The translations under genes and the position numbers were made by a program. Of a DNA stretch of 15,407 nt, positions 12,288 to 15,407 are shown in pieces; positions within the stretch are counted from its first letter, which is position 1; every line of letters starts with the position of its first letter. Below the pieces are notes generated by a model. That model was not told the DNA's origin. It saw only the letters and a list, made by a program, of their open reading frames with translations, and did no database searches. This stretch comes from CAYWNK01 sp964459495 (GTDB lineage Bacteria; Planctomycetota; UBA1135; GCA-002686595). The stretch is from positions 1 to 15,407 of the forward strand of contig CAYWNK010000153.1 of NCBI GenBank assembly GCA_964459495.1, in the 5' to 3' direction.

Positions 12288-14834
12288 ATGCAAGACAACG
12301 AGTTCACCGCCGACTGGAAGCGCGCCCGCGAGATCTTCGAGGCGGCCTTGGACCTGCCGGCGTCGGAGCGCGAGGCCTATGCGCGGGAGCAATGCGGAAG
12401 CGAAGGCACGCTTTTCGCGGAGGTGCAACAGCTTCTGGATGCGGATCTGACGGTGGACGGGTTCCTCGAGAGTGGGGACTCGCTGGTGGCTCTGCCGGCC
12501 GGGACTCCGGGGCTGCAGATCGGAACGCGCGTGGGACCGTTCGAGCTGGTGCGTGTCATCGCCTCTGGCGGCATGGGCACGGTCTATGAGGCCGAGCAAG
12601 AGAATCCACGCCGGCCGGTCGCGCTCAAGACCCTGAGGGCGGGCTACTGGGGCGCCGACCAGGTGCGCCGCTTCCAGACCGAGGCGCTCATTCTCGGCGT
12701 GCTCCAGCACCCAGGCATCGCCCAGGTCTACGGCGCGGGGACCAGCGAGATCGGGGGGATTGCCGTGCCGTACTTCGCGATGGAGCTGGTGCCGAACGCG
12801 CGCACCCTGGTGGACTATGCCGAGGAGCACGACCTTGACCTGCGCGCCAGGCTGAAGCTCTTCCAGGGCGTGTGCGAGGCTGTGCACTACGGGCATACCA
12901 AGGGCGTGATCCACCGGGATTTGAAGCCGGGCAACGTGCTCGTGGACGGAGAGGGACGGGTGAAGGTGATCGACTTCGGCCTCGCCCGGGTCGTCGATCG
13001 CGAGGCCTCATCCCTGTCGTTGACGATGGTGGAAACCCAGGACGGGCACGTGCTGGGGACGCTGGCCTACATGAGTCCTGAACACTTGAGCGGGCAGTCG
13101 TTTGCGGTCGACGTACGCAGCGACGTGTACTCGTTGGGATGCATGCTGCACGAGCTGCTGGTGGGGTCGACGCCGGTCGATGTGAGCGGCCTCACGATCC
13201 CTGCTGCGATCGCCCGCGTCGAACGCGGGGACGTGCAGGTGTCGAAGAAGCTGCCCCGGGACCTGCGCTGCGTGGTGCTGCGCGCGCTTGAGCACGGACC
13301 CAAACAGCGCTACGCGAGCGCGTCGGAGTTTGGTGCGGATCTTGGGCGCTTCCTGCGCCACGAATCCGTGGCGGCTGGTGCCTTCAGCAAGACCACGGCC
13401 GTGCTGCGATTCCTGCGTCGCAACCGCACTCCGCTGGCCTTTGGGCTGGGCACGATCGCGGCGCTGGTGATCGGGTTGGTGCGGTCGGAGTATGCGTTGG
13501 CCCGCGAATCCGCGGCGCTCTCGCGCATGTCCGATGCATTGACTTCCGAGTCGGAGGCACTGGCGCAGGAACGGGCCGCCCGCGAGCGGGCCGAGTCCGA
13601 GCGGCAGATGATGGAGAAAGTCGGTTTCGTACTGGGCTTCTTTAGCGAGTCCATGAACCCGCTGACCGGCGGCCGCGACGCGCGCGTCATCGACGTGATC
13701 GAGAAGAGCGTCGTGACGAAGCTTCCCCATACGCGCGACCCTCGGGTGCGTACGTACCTGGAAACGTGGATTGGCCAAAGCTACATCCATCTGCGCGAGT
13801 TTGAACCGGCGGGCAAATACCTGGCTGCGGCATGGGCCGGCGCCCAGGAGCACTTCGAGGAGGAGTCCGCCTACCGACTGCAGGCTGCGGCGGCCTACGC
13901 AGATCTACTCGAGCGAACGGGGCGCGTGCAGGAGTCGGCGGATCTCAGCCGGCGTGCGCTGCCGATCGCGGAGCGCGTCTTTGGCGAGTTCCATCACCGT
14001 GCTGCGTACCTGCGCTTCAACCTGGCGGTCTGCCTGCGCAACCTAGGGCAGGCGGCGGAAGCGGAGGTTCTCATGCGCAAGGACCTGGCCCACTACGAGG
14101 GGGAGAAGCCAGGAACCCAGGTGGGGATGCGCAAGACGATTGCGGGGCTGATCGCGGCCCAGGGCAAATTGGACGAGGCGGTGAGGTGGTACACCGAAGC
14201 GATCGACTTTGCGGAACGGGAGTTCGGCGTCGACTCCGTCATGCGGGCCACAGCGCAGATGGGGCTTTCGCGGGTTCGCCTGGCGCAGGGGGAGAGCATA
14301 GCGGCGGAGGAGCTACTATCGCTCGCGCGGCCCGTGCTGGAGGCGGGCGGGGAGTCTCCCCAGAACAGGTATTCGCTAGCAAGTCTCTGGACGCGGTGCC
14401 TGTTGGATCAGGGCCGGGCGCAGGAGGCTGGGCTGTCCATGGTGGAGTTGGAGGAGTCGATCAGCTCCTATCCGCACGAGCCTGGGGACATCGAGGTGCA
14501 GACCGCGGCGCTGCGGGCCGAGTTGGCGCGTCAGATGGGGGAGGCCGGTGCTCAAGCGCTGGCGGAGCAGGCCTTGGTGCTGGCCGGCGAATTGACGCCG
14601 GGGGAACCCGCGCACCGGGTCGCGGCCGAGCTGGTGCTTGCGCGCTTGGAACTCGATCGCAAGGCGTTCGAGGGGGCGCTTGGCCGGATGCGCGTTCTCG
14701 AGGATGACTTGGCCAGCGGTGGCCAATTCCTGGCGGGGGGCAAGCGTCCGATCTGGGAGGTTCAGGCGCTTGCGTTGGAGGGCCTTGGGCGCGGGGCGGA
14801 ACTTGCGGAGGTTCGGACGCGGCTTGGGCGTTAG
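12288..14834 (+). CDS. Transmembrane Ser/Thr protein kinase with C-terminal TPR region
   Basis: This 848-residue PknB-type (Hanks) kinase should phosphorylate Ser/Thr on unknown partners. Residues 1-65 carry the short helical leader common in planctomycete and acidobacterial kinases (FEAALDLPASERE, then EVQQLLDAD). The kinase domain spans about 85-357 and looks active: Gly loop IASGGMGTVY (91-100), Lys114 in VALK, Glu132 of helix C, HRDLKPGN (209-216, catalytic Asp211), DFG (229-231) and a SPEHL block in place of APE (263-267). A single TM lies at about 382-398. A Glu/Arg/Ala coiled coil (403-445) follows, then FFSESMNPLTGG-type linker wording. About 490-800 is a chain of TPR-like helix pairs, probably the sensory or partner-binding part outside the membrane. 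ATG 12288 has no ribosome binding site. The stop is 12 bases from that of the oppositely oriented ECF sigma gene, a likely functional partner. Confidence 0.93.
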   Translation: MQDNEFTADWKRAREIFEAALDLPASEREAYAREQCGSEGTLFAEVQQLLDADLTVDGFLESGDSLVALPAGTPGLQIGTRVGPFELVRVIASGGMGTVYEAEQENPRRPVALKTLRAGYWGADQVRRFQTEALILGVLQHPGIAQVYGAGTSEIGGIAVPYFAMELVPNARTLVDYAEEHDLDLRARLKLFQGVCEAVHYGHTKGVIHRDLKPGNVLVDGEGRVKVIDFGLARVVDREASSLSLTMVETQDGHVLGTLAYMSPEHLSGQSFAVDVRSDVYSLGCMLHELLVGSTPVDVSGLTIPAAIARVERGDVQVSKKLPRDLRCVVLRALEHGPKQRYASASEFGADLGRFLRHESVAAGAFSKTTAVLRFLRRNRTPLAFGLGTIAALVIGLVRSEYALARESAALSRMSDALTSESEALAQERAARERAESERQMMEKVGFVLGFFSESMNPLTGGRDARVIDVIEKSVVTKLPHTRDPRVRTYLETWIGQSYIHLREFEPAGKYLAAAWAGAQEHFEEESAYRLQAAAAYADLLERTGRVQESADLSRRALPIAERVFGEFHHRAAYLRFNLAVCLRNLGQAAEAEVLMRKDLAHYEGEKPGTQVGMRKTIAGLIAAQGKLDEAVRWYTEAIDFAEREFGVDSVMRATAQMGLSRVRLAQGESIAAEELLSLARPVLEAGGESPQNRYSLASLWTRCLLDQGRAQEAGLSMVELEESISSYPHEPGDIEVQTAALRAELARQMGEAGAQALAEQALVLAGELTPGEPAHRVAAELVLARLELDRKAFEGALGRMRVLEDDLASGGQFLAGGKRPIWEVQALALEGLGRGAELAEVRTRLGR

Positions 14835-14846
14835 GGGGGATTGGCG

Positions 14847-15407
14847 CTAGTCCTTGAGTCGGAGCCGCAGCCAGGCGCGTGCGAGGCGCCAGCGGCGATC
14901 TGCTGTGCTTGGGGATACAGCGGTTTCCACAGCGATTTCGGCCTGGCTCAGGCCGCCGAATAGGCGTAGTTCCGCAAGCTCGGCGAGCTCGGGGTCCTTG
15001 GCGGCGAGTGCGGTCAGAGCCTCGTCGAGATCCAAGAGGTCGACTCCATTGTCGGAGCTGGACTTGCCCTCGCTACCGACCAGGAGGCTGATGCTCTGGC
15101 GGTCCCGCTCCCGGTCTCCGCCGCGCTTTTGTGCGCCCACGGCGCGGACGTGATCCACGAGCACGGAGCGCATGACCTGGCTGGCAAGCACAAAAAATGC
15201 CCGTCGGTCCTCAAAGCGGAGTTGGTCGCGCCCGGTCAGCTTGAGCCAGGCTTCGTTGACCAGCATCGTCGGCTGGAGGACGGGATCGCTGCGGCCGCGC
15301 ATGGGCGCCCCGGCGATGCGATGGAGGTCCTCGCGGATGCGCTCGGCGAGTTCGTTGTGGATGCTACGGTCGCCGTCGCTGAAGCGGTTGAGGAGCTGGG
15401 TTAGGGG
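14847..15407 (-). CDS. ECF sigma factor (TIGR02999 / Sig70-X6-like), 5'-truncated by the window edge
   Basis: The frame on the - strand is open to the window end, giving 186 codons. An internal ATG at 15302 is not the start, because conserved sequence continues upstream of it (LTQLLNRFSDGDRS, then ELAERIREDLHRIA). Region 2 follows: QPTMLVNEAWLKL, DRRAFFVLASQVMRSVLVDHVRA and the basic QKRGGDRER segment. A variable acidic linker comes next, then region 4 with a helix-turn-helix (LAELRLFGGLSQAEIAVETAVSPSTADRRW, given here only as a landmark from about 14,890 to 14,980). This order and wording match the ECF group abundant in Planctomycetes and Acidobacteria, often located beside Ser/Thr kinases. 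The true start is probably within a few codons upstream of the window edge, since family members begin shortly before the QLLNRFSDGD segment. It converges on the kinase gene. It should direct RNA polymerase to a dedicated promoter set; targets are unknown. Confidence 0.9.
   Translation of the reverse strand, partial: PLTQLLNRFSDGDRSIHNELAERIREDLHRIAGAPMRGRSDPVLQPTMLVNEAWLKLTGRDQLRFEDRRAFFVLASQVMRSVLVDHVRAVGAQKRGGDRERDRQSISLLVGSEGKSSSDNGVDLLDLDEALTALAAKDPELAELAELRLFGGLSQAEIAVETAVSPSTADRRWRLARAWLRLRLKD

Noticed and set aside
14867..14895. GGCGC...GCGCC stem near the kinase/sigma junction as a bidirectional terminator
   Set aside because: It lies inside the sigma coding region, has five pairs and no T-run.

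Overview
The window is GC-rich (roughly two thirds G+C or more), densely packed bacterial chromosome. It carries nine substantial protein-coding genes plus one very short sigma-factor remnant. Eight of the nine large genes, and the remnant, read on the + strand; only the last gene is on the - strand. Three features point to a high-GC member of the Planctomycetota, at moderate confidence: a Ser/Thr kinase with the leader/kinase/TM/coiled-coil/TPR layout beside an ECF sigma factor of the Planctomycetes/Acidobacteria type; a secreted YdjY-domain protein; and a membrane-anchored carboxypeptidase-regulatory-like plus PDZ protein. Shine-Dalgarno motifs are mostly absent and TTG/GTG starts are frequent. 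I see no tRNA or rRNA gene, CRISPR array, insertion sequence, integrase or attachment site. No gene-free stretch exceeds 300 bases; the longest is 152 bases before the kinase.

Layout. (1) 1-1965: the 3' part of a large alpha-helical repeat protein whose start lies outside the window. (2) 1988-2803: flavin-dependent thymidylate synthase thyX, with an unusual signature motif split by an insertion of about 28 residues. (3) 2919-5080: a translationally coupled pair, a secreted YdjY-domain protein and a three-TM protein with a long acidic/Ala-rich tail. (4) 5189-8410: housekeeping enzymes, inositol-3-phosphate synthase followed 15 bases later by an M3-family oligopeptidase. (5) 8492-10810: an anchored carboxypeptidase-regulatory-like/PDZ protein. 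(6) 10918-11097: a 59-codon sigma-70 region 2 remnant with a good ribosome binding site, directly abutting (7) 11107-12135, a secreted protein of unknown function. (8) 12288-14834: the receptor-like Ser/Thr kinase with TPR repeats, convergent with (9) 14847-15407 (-), the ECF sigma factor that runs off the right edge.

How the genes fit together. thyX supplies dTMP, ino1 makes inositol phosphate, and the M3 peptidase degrades oligopeptides; these look like unrelated core functions. The right third is a signalling/envelope neighbourhood: anchored PDZ protein, sigma remnant, secreted protein, transmembrane kinase and ECF sigma factor. The kinase and sigma factor face each other with only 12 bases between their stop codons. 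A link between them is plausible by analogy with kinase/ECF-sigma neighbourhoods in this phylum, but nothing in the sequence proves it. I found no clear undescribed multi-gene system. The best leads are the split-motif ThyX, the coupled YdjY/membrane-protein pair, the sigma stub whose stop codon lies inside a candidate promoter, and two candidate leaderless promoters with identical spacing.
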